From NCBI GenBank assembly GCA_020536535.1, contig JAHLWZ010001055.1, positions 1-24,136 of the forward strand: a stretch of 24,136 nucleotides of DNA. The letters are read 5' to 3'. How positions within the stretch are numbered: position 1 is the first letter of the stretch; every line of letters starts with the position of its first letter. Of this stretch, positions 15,169 to 24,136 are shown piece by piece. Made by a program: the position numbers and the translations under genes. Origin of the DNA: Pelomyxa schiedti. Its lineage: Eukaryota; Evosea; Pelobiontida; Pelomyxidae. The notes beneath the pieces were generated by a model. That model saw nothing but the letters and a program-made list of their open reading frames with translations. It ran no database searches and was not told where the DNA came from.

Positions 15169-17987
15169 ATGTGCCGCCGCTCCATCCGCTCATCTGTTTC
15201 TTCTGACGAATCGTCTTCCAGCTCGGGGGGTGACTTCCGCCAATTCCGTCAAACAATGGCGCACTTTCCTCCGGTCGGGGTTGTTGTTGTGGACCCAACC
15301 ACCGGGTACTCCTCCAGGCCTGGTGTATTCCCGCCCCAACATCCTCCTGCTTGGCTGGTACACAACAGGAAGGCGAGGTGGCAACCTGCCCTAGTACCGA
15401 CCATCGCTCCCCAGGTTACCCCAACTTCCCCCCAGGCTGTTCCCTTTCCTTTCTCTCCTTCCCATGCACTGCTGATTCCTTCTCTTCCTTATTTCCAATC
15501 GCAAATGCCCCTGGCACCGTACACAGTGCAGCCCAGTGCAATCCAAAACTACTCTCAAACACTCCCACCTCGGGTGAAGACACTAACTGGGAAAAGAAGA
15601 ACAAAGGGCTCTTTGGGCTTGAAAGAAATTAACAATGGCCCTGATGAAAACAAGGCTGAAGGATCAACCTCTGGGATGCCTCCCCCCAAAATGGGCAAGA
15701 CAAGCAATGGGGATTCACAATCCTCAAGAATTGGCTGTGTACATTCAGAGAGTGGTACGTCCCATACCTCACACCCAAAAACAGAGGCTACAGACGTGAC
15801 ACCTCGCAGGATTAAACCCCAGAATGAAAGTCCCCAAAGTAAAGGTCCAATGGCACCTCAATGCCAGAGTCTCCTCCCTCTAGGATCTGGATGTTCAACG
15901 ACACAACAGAGTTCAGAAAAGAGAAGAGCCAATCTGGACCGAAACAACTCAAAAAGAAGTAACGTGCCCCTGCAGTTTCCTCCTGGTTCCATTTCTCCCA
16001 CTTTTCACTCCCATCCTTTCTGTAAGAACCGTACACATGGCAGGAGCAGGAGCAGGAGCAGGGATAGGAGGAGGAGCAGGAGCAGGGATAGGAGGAGCAG
16101 GAGCAGGGATAGGAGGAGGAGCAGGAGCAGGAGCAGGGATAGGAGGAGGAGCAGGAGCAGGAGCATAAGGCACAACAGGGAAAAATCTGGGGGAAATATT
16201 CAGGTGCATGAACGACAAACAGGTAGAAGCTCGGGAGCACTGCAAAGTAATCACAAGCGGGAAAGCCGCAGTCCTTCAGGTGGGTGCAAAAGGGATCTCT
16301 TCTGTGAAACAAAAGGAGCCCCACATATAGCACCCAGTACCGTTGGTCACAGTGGTGCCGACACTCTCCAAACAGCCAACATGCGTGAGGAGAAAAGAGA
16401 CGTGGCTTCCTCGGTTTCTGTCTTGCAATCAGCAGCAGAAACAGCCCAAGGAACGGCAAAAAGCCAGGCTTTGACACAATTTGGGGCACCTTCACCCAAT
16501 CTTCCTCTTGGAAAAACCAGATGCCCATCTTCCTCCCCTGTTGTGCCGTCTGTGCCTGTAGTTACTCTTTCGACAGGAGTAGTTCCCTCAGAATACAATA
16601 AGTCACTGGTTCCAGTCACATCTTCTATCACGATGTCCCTTTGCTCCTCCAGCGATCTTTCTCAAGACCACAGTGGTGATAGTAACAATTCTGTTCGTGC
16701 CCTTCAACCAACTGCAGGACCCCCCAAAATATCTCCACCAGAAGAAATAGATGCGGAGCATCTAACAATGCCTCAGGAAGTAATACATTCTATAGAAGCA
16801 GCTTCTGAATTTAAAACCACACCCATTGCACATTGTGTGGATGCTGACCCTCTTCCACTAGTAACAAACCTTGGTGGGCATAGTAACGCAGGAGGTACAG
16901 AATCTACTCCAGATGGTACCATGCAACTCGTTGACGAGCAGGGCTGTGTCCTTAGCCAAGTGCGTTCTACCAGTCAGAACCAGGTTCCAGTATATACTTG
17001 CTCTCCCGGCAATTTTTCAAATCAAATGATTCACCTGATAAAAATGTTGACTGAGTTTCTCTATCCACAGGAGGTTTGTTTCCTTCCACCTAAATCAGAT
17101 ATGTTAACGTCTAACGGCAGGGCACGATTGTACAAAGGAAGGAGGAATTTCTGTCCCATCTTATTGCTTTTTTAGAGACAGCATCCTTATCGGCATGGAA
17201 GCAACAGGATTTCTCACATCAGTTTGTCTTGTATGTTGAGTGTCATCGAATAAACCCATTAATCCCCCATAGTTATCTTTCGTGTCAGCTACTAAAAGGG
17301 AGATACCTGACGGAGAGATATACATTGTTGTGTTGTGAGACAAATGCGATCTTGAAAGCACTTTCCGCCAAACCAATAAAAAAGAAAAAAGCTCCCCATA
17401 AGGCATCTGCATCATCCCCAGATCAGCAACGTCCCGTGATGGAAGGTCCAGGTTCCATTTCCAGTGATCTAGATCTTTCCGAGTCCATCCTCCCACCTCT
17501 GGAACCAAATGGAACCGAGGCAACACTTTTTCAGAGTGACATGCTGCCCCAAACTCCAACGGTTCAGCAGCCACAGGCTCATTCTGGCACTCAGCAACCC
17601 CTCATAGCTCTGCCCCCAGCACTGATGCCCCCTTCCCCACTCCCAGTGCCCTACATTTCACAAGCACAACATTTTCAGAACGACGTTCCACCAGGACTGC
17701 ATAATAAAAAGCAAAGACAAGCCGCAAGGAGAAAGTTGCACAGAAAGCAGGATAAACTCTGCATTTGGATGGGCATGCAACTGAAATACATGGAGGCTCT
17801 GGTTCTTCAAGCACCCCCAGGTATCCCTGTCCCACTGCCCAACTGTCATTTTCCACGATGCTGCTTTGTGGTGGATGATAAAATGCATATGAGTGTACTT
17901 TTACAGTGGACCATCTGCTGCATGGAAACCTTGGATTGTGACCCTCAAGTAGATACACCAGCACGTCAGAGCCCCCAGTGCTCATGA
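15169..17987 (+). CDS. Large RS-repeat, Pro/Ser-rich protein, two exons
   Basis: Exon 1 is open to 17073 and exon 2 is 17289-17987. The 215-nt intron (GAG|GTTTGT to TTTCGTGTCAG|CTA) keeps phase 0 and restores a helix: HLIKMLTEFLYPQE then LLKGRYLTERYTLLCCE. The product is about 867 aa from the Met at 15169; the frame stays open to a Met at 14911 (about 953 aa), and I prefer the later Met because the earlier text looks like leader. Order: acidic Ser patch (SSDESSSSSGG), Pro-rich region, an Arg-Ser-Asp repeat at about residues 290-333, a long Ser/Thr/Pro region, the helix, a basic patch (KPIKKKKAPHK), a Pro-rich part, then KKQRQAARRKLHRKQDKLCI and a Cys-containing tail. An RS domain usually means nuclear, RNA-splicing-related. 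No RRM is visible, so the family is unassigned. Confidence 0.65.
16038..16168. repeat. Minisatellite coding the RS repeat
   Basis: Hexamers AGGAGC and AGGGATAGGAGG alternate in about four higher-order blocks. The plus frame gives RSRSRDRRRSRSRD-type sequence; the minus strand in one frame gives an open Ala-Pro-Ile repeat (PAPAPPPIPA). Length variation would change RS-domain size in steps of two to six residues. Confidence 0.85.
17074..17288 (+). other. Intron of the RS-repeat gene
   Basis: Starts GTTTGT and ends TTTCGTGTCAG. The reading frame of exon 1 would stop at 17173 without splicing, while splicing joins two phase-0 exons into continuous helical sequence. Confidence 0.6.
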
Positions 17988-18781
17988 AACTCTTCCACAC
18001 TGTAATGTCCCCTGTGCTTTTATGAGGGAAAAACCTAGCTTTTACCCTGAACTGAAGGATTCTTTTTTCGTTTGCTTGTGTGAATAGGATGGGTACCTTG
18101 AGCTGATTGGATTCACCTTGAAAAGCGTGAGAAGGACAAATTTCTGAAGGGATGGCCTCTTGGCGGACAAGACTGAGTATGTTGAAATTTCTGTGGTGGA
18201 GTTTGGTAGGGTTTTCGCGTCTCCGTGATGTTCACTCAGAATTAGAACTGTAGTTTTTCTTTTGACTGCGTTTTACACTGTAAAGGCTTGTTAGCCAACA
18301 TTGTCAGACACTGCCAAAGCTAAGTTGATCGAAGCCTTGCACAAGTCATCTGCCGTGGGCGGGCTTCAACCATTTTCCATTGTGGGAAATACAATGCCAT
18401 TTCGTTCATAGCCAAGATTTCCAAAACTAGTGTCTCTTGCACAAACATCCTCATGTGTCGGAGCAAGCACTGCCGCACACACTCCTTCCTTGTCATTGAC
18501 AGGAGATTTTGCTCACTAAGATCTCACAACTCCACTCCTGGCTACGACATAGATGCCACTACGTTTTTACCGGTGTGGCGAGGTGACTCAGAACTACAGC
18601 GAAGTACGGATGGATTTCTGGGAAAACTACCTCGAATCTGTTGGGACCCTGAGGGAGATAGATTCGACACCTAGAACTTAGTCTAGTCTAGTGGTCACTA
18701 CCCAAACCAAATCTGCCTCGGGACAACAGGATATTTTTTTTCTACAAATTAGACGAAAAAATCCGTCCTGTGTAATCAGAG
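17988..18781. other. Intergenic or pieces of an unresolved plus-strand gene
   Basis: Short exon-like plus-strand texts appear: DGYLELIGFTLK after GTGTGAATAG (about 18087), DKTEYVEISVVEFG before GGTAGG (about 18210), and CGEVTQNYSEVRMDFWENYL then ESVGTLREIDST-stop (about 18580-18670). They lie in different frames and I could not join them with good splice sites. A decayed or heavily interrupted gene is possible; no family recognised. Confidence 0.25.
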
Positions 18782-19957
18782 ATGTGCGACGACGGAACAA
18801 GGAAGGGAATAGCGTCGCCACCAGAGCACGTGGCGTGGGCACGCTACCAATTCGTTGCATTTTGCGTGGTGAGCGCCGCGCCTCGTTGCGCGGCGAAAAG
18901 CTTCCTCGCGGGGATTCCAAGCAACGTTCTGGTGGACGAAATAGGCAGGAGGTGGATCATGGGCGTGAACAGGCGGGCCGTCGTCGGGAGTTTGTACCGG
19001 AACGGTTCCGGCCAGGCTCGCGGTGGGTACTGGTTTGTGAGTGTGTCCCACACACTCGGAGTGGTTAGAATATCCTCCGAGTTGGGAGTGAAGCCGTTCG
19101 GCGATGTGATCATGGGATGGCTCGACAGGAACATGGTCGTTTCGGTGAAGGCCACCGGGAAGGAAAGATGTCCTTCCATCACGAGGTGGCCTTCGGGAAG
19201 TCTCAAGGCTTGCTTGAGGGAGCGTTACTCCGAGGGTTCTATAATTACAAAGTTTGTAAGAAGCTGCAGTTGGGCTGTGGTTTACACACCCGGGAGGACA
19301 GCGATGGAAATGTGGCCCATTCCGCTGTCATATTACCCTCTGGTTCTTGTTCCCCTGGGTTCCCAGGAAGAAGAGCTGATGTGGATGGATATCATTGATG
19401 GGGAACAGGGAGTTGTGTCTGTGAAGAAGGGTGAGCTTTACTTCCTTCGGTTCATTGATTTGGAAAAGACATACAAGCTCAGGGTTTTTTCCATTACACA
19501 GGAGTTCCAGCTGGACACCATATGTTGCGATGTCTACTTTTCCACCAAGCATGGAATCATTCTGTCACTTCAGTATCCTCCACCACACAAATCCCGGCAG
19601 CCTTCGTGGGCAGAGAGAGAATTCCAGATGGTTATCTTACATCCGAACCAAGTGGTAAGCAGAAGCTACTTCATGGCAAGCAAAGTGGATTCGTGGCACT
19701 TTGTTCCAGCAGAAGCATGTCCCAGCCGTGGTGAAACCCATGTATATTCAACAAATGACTTGGATCATGTATCACAGGTGTTCATGCATGACCCAGATTC
19801 TGTAACCAGAGTCTCTGATGGCCTGATAGCAATCCAGTGCCAAAAACACATTGACCTGCTTGATGCCCTGACTGGCCGTTGGTTGTGGCGCCAGGCTGCC
19901 CCTCTTGATACTCAGGACCTTCTCTATATGAATAACCTCAGGCTCTCCTCGTTCTAG
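18782..19957 (+). CDS. Intronless 391-aa protein, unrecognised, propeller-like flavour
   Basis: A single uninterrupted frame starting ATGTGCGACGACGG. The first 60 residues (ARYQFVAFCVVSAAPRCAAK, VLVDEIGRRWIMGVN) look like a short helical F-box-type lead-in. The rest alternates beta-like segments with Trp and Gly turns (WFVSVSHTLGVVRISS, LYFLRFIDLEKTYKL, IDLLDALTGRWLWRQ), as in repeat or propeller proteins, but no WD or Kelch signature is clear. GC content is high in the first third and lower later. Sequences of this style are, to my recollection, expanded families in some amoebae; this is not something I can verify. There is no intron, unlike the well-resolved genes nearby. Confidence 0.6.
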   Translation: MCDDGTRKGIASPPEHVAWARYQFVAFCVVSAAPRCAAKSFLAGIPSNVLVDEIGRRWIMGVNRRAVVGSLYRNGSGQARGGYWFVSVSHTLGVVRISSELGVKPFGDVIMGWLDRNMVVSVKATGKERCPSITRWPSGSLKACLRERYSEGSIITKFVRSCSWAVVYTPGRTAMEMWPIPLSYYPLVLVPLGSQEEELMWMDIIDGEQGVVSVKKGELYFLRFIDLEKTYKLRVFSITQEFQLDTICCDVYFSTKHGIILSLQYPPPHKSRQPSWAEREFQMVILHPNQVVSRSYFMASKVDSWHFVPAEACPSRGETHVYSTNDLDHVSQVFMHDPDSVTRVSDGLIAIQCQKHIDLLDALTGRWLWRQAAPLDTQDLLYMNNLRLSSF

Positions 19958-19968
19958 TCATGGATTCC

Positions 19969-19984
19969 AAAAAAAAAAAAAAAA
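19969..19984 (+). repeat. A16 tract 12 bp after the stop of the 391-aa ORF
   Basis: Sixteen adenines directly follow the stop region. Together with the lack of introns this could be the scar of a retroposed mRNA, or a chance homopolymer. No flanking target duplication is seen. Confidence 0.6.
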
Positions 19985-20054
19985 CGGTTTGCAGCTGCTG
20001 AACCGACATTCAAAGAATTTGTTCTTGCAGTGCATATCTTCATTCCAGAATTTG

Positions 20055-20600
20055 CTATCCTCCATTAAAAGAATAAAGCTCCATTTTAGATTGTGAGGTC
20101 AAAATAAGCCTTCCAAGAAGTGGGAACCACAGGGAACACCCCACGATAAAAGCCATGTTGGGTATAGACACACCATTACTGGCTTTCTCAGTGTCTTTTG
20201 AAAGTTGATAGAAAGCAATACCACAGGTACGCCCACTCACATTGAATAGAACCAATAGCGAATGTTGTCACTATACTCTAGCCCCCAGAGCGGAGAGGAG
20301 GAAAAGGTTGTCCACTCGGCACTTTACAAGGAGTTGACTGAAAGTATTGAACATACTCAACGCTCACAGCGATCTGGTGCCTGGGGTGCCCAATGAATGG
20401 TAATGGTGTTCAAAGAAGTTGTAAAACGTGTTTGGTTATCACTCAAAAGAGTCTTGTTGTCCACCTTCACAATAGTTCGTATCTTAGAGTGCAGAACTTT
20501 CCAGTTTGATGGGCTCTCATATTACTTTCGGCCGAAGTTGCAACGTTGCGCCATCTATTTTGCCTGCGGCATTTCCCAAACACTACAATCAGCTTAGCTG
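20055..20600 (-). CDS. Possible minus-strand coding fragments, one hydrophobic segment
   Basis: Minus frames read WKVLHSKIRTIVKVDNKTLL, SDNQTRFTTSLNTITIHWAP; then IAVSVEYVQYFQSTPCKVPS; then SIVTTFAIGSIQ spliced over 46 nt (GTGAGT to TTTCAAAAG) to TEKASNGVSIPNMAFIVGCS, LWFPLLGRLILTSQSKMELY and a stop at 20055. MAFIVGCSLWFPLLGRLIL could be a membrane span, which with the beta-like upstream text suggests a surface protein. A TAG interrupts one junction, so the model is incomplete. Confidence 0.3.
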
Positions 20601-21570
20601 TGGCACTCCTACATAGTAACAAAAAAAGAGGAACGTGTAAATCTGGGAGTTCTTGTAAAGCTGTTCAAGTTGCTCAATTGGACAATCTTTTCTGATACAC
20701 GGGCAACCTTCCTCCACTCATTCAGGGAAACCTGAATGAATTGTCAAAGTTGAAGACAAACTTGGGCCGCCGTTTTGATATTCCTCAGCACCAGTTAGGA
20801 TGACAAGGTGTATGTCCCTCAGGAAGTGTAATGCACACTGCCCCATTTAATAGATAAAAGTGGTCCACATTGAATTATGGGTGTGACGGAAGGTGACAGA
20901 AACAGGAGACACGTAGTTTTTTTGGGTCTTTGAATTATGGCTTCAGAGCTAGGATGGTAATTATCGCCCTGAAGTGTGGTACCGACAAGAATACATCGCC
21001 TCCTATCGCACAATGGTATCCAGGTCGACAAGAATATAGCTTCAGAAAGTTAGCTTCGCAAGTTCTGCAGTATTCCCTTGTAGAGTTTGAAGTATGTGTC
21101 TCTCTCTTCTCTTTCTTTTGCACCTCAATCAACGCACCACATATTTTGCTCATAGCTTTCCGGGAGGCATATATTTCGACAAGGGACTCCGGGTGCCACA
21201 TGACATTTTGTCTTCTTCAAGCATGGGAGAGACAGAGACGGAGAGTACATTGTACAGGTCTTCTTTGGGCAACAAGTATCCAGACTCGTCCAGCTATCTT
21301 GACAAGATCCAGAACAAAGGCATGAGCTGAAAAGCATGAACTGTATACTAGAGAAGCCTTTACAGAAGGAACAGTCATTCCAGCACTCCAAAGTAGCAAT
21401 AGGTCTCCAAAACAAGAAAGAGATGCACTGATACCAGCCAGAGAGAGCTAGATTTGAAACAGGGAAACCAGAAAGTCCCACAGAGGAGAGTAGATCTGGC
21501 CATATTGACAAGGCGGCCTTGTTGTTATAACATGGTGGAATCGTGATTATGGCTGTGGAAACTGACATTG
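20601..21570 (-). other. Unresolved stretch with minus-strand exon-like text
   Basis: Pieces such as EEGCPCIRKDCPIEQLEQLY (about 20730) and CGALIEVQKKEKRE, SREYCRTCEANFLKLYSCRP-like text (20935-21201) look more protein-like than background, with Cys-rich character. They cannot be chained into a gene. They may belong with the hydrophobic fragment downstream on the same strand. Confidence 0.2.
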
Positions 21571-21774
21571 TGGAATTGTGTTATCAGCTGGCACTCAAGT
21601 GGATACTTTTGGCACTAAGCTGAGCATTTCCAGCACTAGCGGCATGCACTCTGCAATGAGATTAGCGCGGGCATAATGATATTCAGCACAGGGAATCCTG
21701 CACACCCAAATTCGGAGATCTGGGACCACGTCAAAATACAAGGCTATGTATTTTAACTTCAATTTAAAAATTAC
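21570..21774. other. No supported feature
   Basis: AT-rich toward the right end; no open frame of note and no repeat recognised. Confidence 0.4.
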
Positions 21775-21780
21775 TTTATT
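21775..21780 (-). terminator. AATAAA polyadenylation signal on the minus strand
   Basis: AATAAA on the minus strand, about 93 bp after the stop of the gene ending at 21873, in AT-rich sequence. Confidence 0.45.
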
Positions 21781-21872
21781 GATTTAATTCTGTTTTTCTA
21801 TGGGAAGTGGCACCATTGTGTTCATGGAATTTCACTTTACAAAAAATAGGAATTGTATTGAGTGAGGGACAC

Positions 21873-22162
21873 TCACCTGGAATTTAGTTTTGGCACGTGG
21901 GTGTTCTTAAACCTGAACTGGGCTTTATAGTCCTGAGAGGAGGTTGGCACATTGAAGCGGGGATGGGCATCATAAATTGCGGGTATGCCATGAGAAAGAC
22001 TCCCAAATACTTGTGACCATGAGGATCACTCCAGTAAGTCTGGAGCAAGGGCATGCATCCATGAAAGTGGTTTGTTTCTGCCTTACTTAAGTTGAAATTT
22101 TGTATGGCGGGAACGGCATCAACCATACCATAACTAAATGATGGCACTAGTGCTCCCTGCAT
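21873..22162 (-). CDS. C-terminal part of an unrecognised protein
   Basis: Reads MQGALVPSFSYGMVDAVPAI, NFNLSKAETNHFHGCMPLLQ, TYWSDPHGHKYLG. After a one-base slip at the CCC run 22002-22004 (GGG on the coding strand), it continues SLSHGIPAIYDAHPRFNVPT, SSQDYKAQFRFKNTHVPKLN, SR-stop. The continuation is well composed and ends before an AATAAA, so the slip is likely a missing base. The frame remains open upstream to about 22190, where a TAA follows a TTCCAG acceptor-like site; the true 5' boundary is uncertain. Family unknown. Confidence 0.45.
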
Positions 22163-22263
22163 TGTGCCATCACTGCCACTATACGAGGCTCCACCGTTTT
22201 AACTGGAATCAGTGTGGTCCCTCGAAGAATGCTTCCGTGCGTCTTACCCCTGTGGCTTCCTCA

Positions 22264-22716
22264 TCACCTGGCACTGTCCATGACTTCAGTCGATGATTCC
22301 GTCCACCTCGTGATCATGTTCTCTCCAACAAAACAGTCCCCAGAGACACAGCGCCGTGTTGAAACACCGGCACAACAAAACGCACCAGCAAAATTACCCA
22401 GTCCACTCCCACTGCAGTTTTGAGAGCTGCATGAGGAGCACACATATGCCCTGCTTTGCTTCTTCTTCTCTGGCTCTTGGTTTCCAGGTTCTGTCTCCAA
22501 ATGCTGTGCAGCTTTACTTTGGATGTGCCAGTCAGAATCTATGCTGCCTTCTGGTCTGAAAGCTGCACCAGTGTGTGACATCCATCTGAAGTGTTGTTTG
22601 TTAGTTCTTCCATTGACCAGGAACACCTCACCACAGCATGTAGCATTCCACAATTGGTGAGCAGGGCATTGTGTAATGGAAAGTTTTCTCATAAAAATGG
22701 CAGACTGCCAGACCAA
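22264..22716 (-). CDS. Possible upstream exon, Cys-rich, unrecognised
   Basis: An open minus frame with text such as CGEVFLVNGRTNKQHFRWMS, SHTGAAFRPEGSIDSDWHIQ, a charged stretch (NQEPEKKKQSR), then YVCSSCSSQNCSGSGLGNFA, GAFCCAGVSTRRCVSGDCFV. It ends near a GCCAG|GTGATG donor. It could belong to the same gene as 22162-21873, but the phase over the putative intron does not fit. Cysteine spacing suggests an extracellular or metal-binding segment. Confidence 0.3.
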   Translation of the reverse strand: MVWQSAIFMRKLSITQCPAHQLWNATCCGEVFLVNGRTNKQHFRWMSHTGAAFRPEGSIDSDWHIQSKAAQHLETEPGNQEPEKKKQSRAYVCSSCSSQNCSGSGLGNFAGAFCCAGVSTRRCVSGDCFVGENMITRWTESSTEVMDSAR

Positions 22717-22721
22717 GAAGT

Positions 22722-23149
22722 TCTCTCAGAGCTTTCTCTGTTTTGAGGTTGTCCTTCTGTTGTTTATGATTACACAACCAAAGAGAGTCTCAGGCTGCAT
22801 TACATGTGTTCCAAGATTTGAGGAAGAGGAGCTAGATGTATACACAGCTGTTTCTTTCCTAAAGATATTGTATAAGGTAAAATATTTAGATGAAAAGCTG
22901 TACTTGGTGGTACTTGCATAGCAAATGAAGATGGCGGATTGGGCTAGCAAGTTCTGTAATGTGAAAAAACGAGTCCTTAGGCGACGCACATAACACAGTG
23001 CACCAGTAACGCACCAGAGTCTGAAGAAGAGTCAGCCAAAGTGGAAAAAAAGAAAAGAAAAAATAAGCCATGGGTTGGTTGCAGTGGTTTCTTCTTGCTT
23101 CATCATCTTTCAATATATCCTTCTGATCATACAAAAAGTGGGCCCAATC
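22722..23149. other. No supported gene
   Basis: Open frames exist on both strands but consist of hydrophobic or Ser runs without motifs or splice context. Confidence 0.35.
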
Positions 23150-23935
23150 TTTTTTCATTCGTTCATTCGTTCATTCGTTCATTCAGTTCATACATCCAGA
23201 TGCAAACCAAGCAAAGATGCAATGCAACGCAACGCAATTGGGCGCCATGGTCAGTCATCATCAATGAATGCTGTCTTCTCTTCCAAAATCCAAAAAAAAA
23301 GAAATCAAAAGGAAAGCTTGCTTTTCAGCCATGGGAGATATCTATCTGTTTCAGTTTATCTTCTGTTCTGTTCCACAGTCTTCTTCTTCTTCCTCTTCAT
23401 CATCGTCGTCATCAGGATCGTCAACAGCTCAATTCTCCTCTTTCAATGATGCATGGTTCCCCACAGTCTTCTTCTTCTTCTTTTTCGTCATTGCCATCGC
23501 CGTCAGGCTCGTCACGTCATCAAATCATATCATCGCGCGAGTCATCAGTCAGAGGGGAAGAAAAAAAAAAAAAAAAAAACGTCAAGCCAAAAGGAAAGAT
23601 GTCAGTCGATTCAGAGATTCGATGCTTCTTCTTCTTCTTCCATCTCTGTTCTCTGTTCTCTGTCTCAAAGTCTTTGTCTTCTCAGCTCAGCTGACACACT
23701 GTCCCCTGCCTGAGAATTTCTGGGCTGGGCAGGGCAGGGCAGGGCAGGGCAGGGCTCCAAAAAACCAAAGCAAAAACCAAACGCCAGAGAGAGAGAGAGA
23801 GAGGAGCCAAGCAAGCACCAAAGAGAGAAAAACGCCAAAATGGATGTGATGGTTTGGCAAGAAGAGCAGCAGGGGTGTCACCAGGACATAGTGGATCCAA
23901 AAGAAGAAAACAATGATGATGATGATGATGATAGC
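23150..23935. repeat. Microsatellite cluster
   Basis: TTCA/TTCG tetranucleotides (about 23156-23187), TGCAA/CGCAA pentamers (about 23217-23237), CTT/TCC runs (about 23380-23420, 23466-23490, 23625-23642), an A-run (about 23560-23578), GGGCA pentamers (about 23727-23754), AG dinucleotides (about 23785-23803) and GAT triplets (about 23914-23932). Open frames here with poly-Ser, poly-Phe or poly-Leu are by-products of the repeats. Confidence 0.8.
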
Positions 23936-23977
23936 TCTGATAAGCAAATCACTTGTTATCATCAGCAAATGGGGTAG
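23840..23977 (+). CDS. Likely first exon of a plus-strand gene leaving the window
   Basis: ATG in a good context (GCCAAAATGG) opens MDVMVWQEEQQGCHQDIVDP, KEENN, six Asp (from the GAT repeat), SSDKQITCYHQQMG, then TAG. The stop lies inside a GTAGTAGGTAG sequence, so GGG|GTAGTA may be the donor and the exon would end near 23974. An acidic, polar N-terminus follows the microsatellite-rich leader. Without the next exon it stays tentative. Confidence 0.35.
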   Translation: MDVMVWQEEQQGCHQDIVDPKEENNDDDDDDSSDKQITCYHQQMG

Positions 23978-24136
23978 TAGGTAGTCCATCAGGAATGTAT
24001 GTAAGTGATCATATATATGGTGGTGCTGTTGTTTTGTTAACATTTTGTTTGTTGATTTCTATTGAATAAGTGTGTGCAATGAAGGAGAGGAGAGCAAACC
24101 TCACTGACTGTGGCTGACCCACAAGCTGGATGAGAG

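Noticed and set aside
15812-16528. Minus-strand ORFs with Pro-Ala or Cys-Ser repeats
   Set aside because: They are reverse readings of the RS minisatellite; the plus strand carries the long coherent frame and the splice site.
23268-23849. 193-residue plus ORF with poly-Ser and poly-Phe
   Set aside because: It is produced by trinucleotide microsatellites and has no other protein character.
1-24136. tRNA or rRNA genes
   Set aside because: I saw no cloverleaf with a GGTTCGAATCC-type box and no rRNA core sequence, but I could not run a covariance search.

Overview
The window looks like nuclear DNA of a eukaryote. It has spliced genes with GT-AG introns, many only 37-49 nt long, AATAAA signals next to predicted gene ends, remains of Ty3-type LTR retrotransposons, and an Arg-Ser repeat protein. 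The lineage cannot be fixed from sequence alone. The very short introns and the style of the 18.8-20 kb ORF make me lean weakly towards a protist (possibly an amoebozoan), but an invertebrate such as a sponge is not excluded.

Layout. 1-1.66 kb: decayed Ty3-type element (RT, RNase H, integrase tail, polypurine tract). 1.7-2.35 kb: last two exons of a gene-family member on the minus strand. 2.87-4.2 kb: a second Ty3-type remnant (integrase), minus strand. 4.2-4.8 kb: Ser/Pro-rich minus ORF overlapping a short inverted-repeat element. 5.0-5.65 kb: weak plus-strand gene, converging on a well-resolved 11-exon minus gene (8038 to 5699) that joins a jacalin-like N-terminal region to a calcineurin-type metallophosphoesterase. 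Its diverged relative runs the other way (8286 to 9442). The two starts are 247 bp apart and the gap carries a perfect 73-bp inverted repeat.

10.04-10.79 kb: minus-strand P-loop GTPase remnant, cut inside its Walker A motif. It abuts head to head a plus-strand multidomain gene (10.79-14.07 kb) reading as unknown domain, TIM-barrel-like domain, LOG-family Rossmann domain, then the start of ribose-5-phosphate isomerase A. LOG enzymes release ribose 5-phosphate and RpiA converts it to ribulose 5-phosphate, so the fusion would be a substrate-channelling pair. 14.07-14.43 kb: minus-strand exon. 14.9-18.0 kb: two-exon gene for a large low-complexity RS-repeat protein. 18.78-19.96 kb: intronless 391-residue ORF with an A16 tract just after its stop. 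20-22.7 kb: minus-strand coding fragments, one with a clear 3' end. 23.1-23.95 kb: dense microsatellites and a likely first exon running off the window.

A recurring feature is that otherwise open reading frames break by exactly one base at a short homopolymer or single-base site (at least eight places). This fits systematic consensus undercalling better than independent gene death, and it affects how the 'broken' genes should be read.
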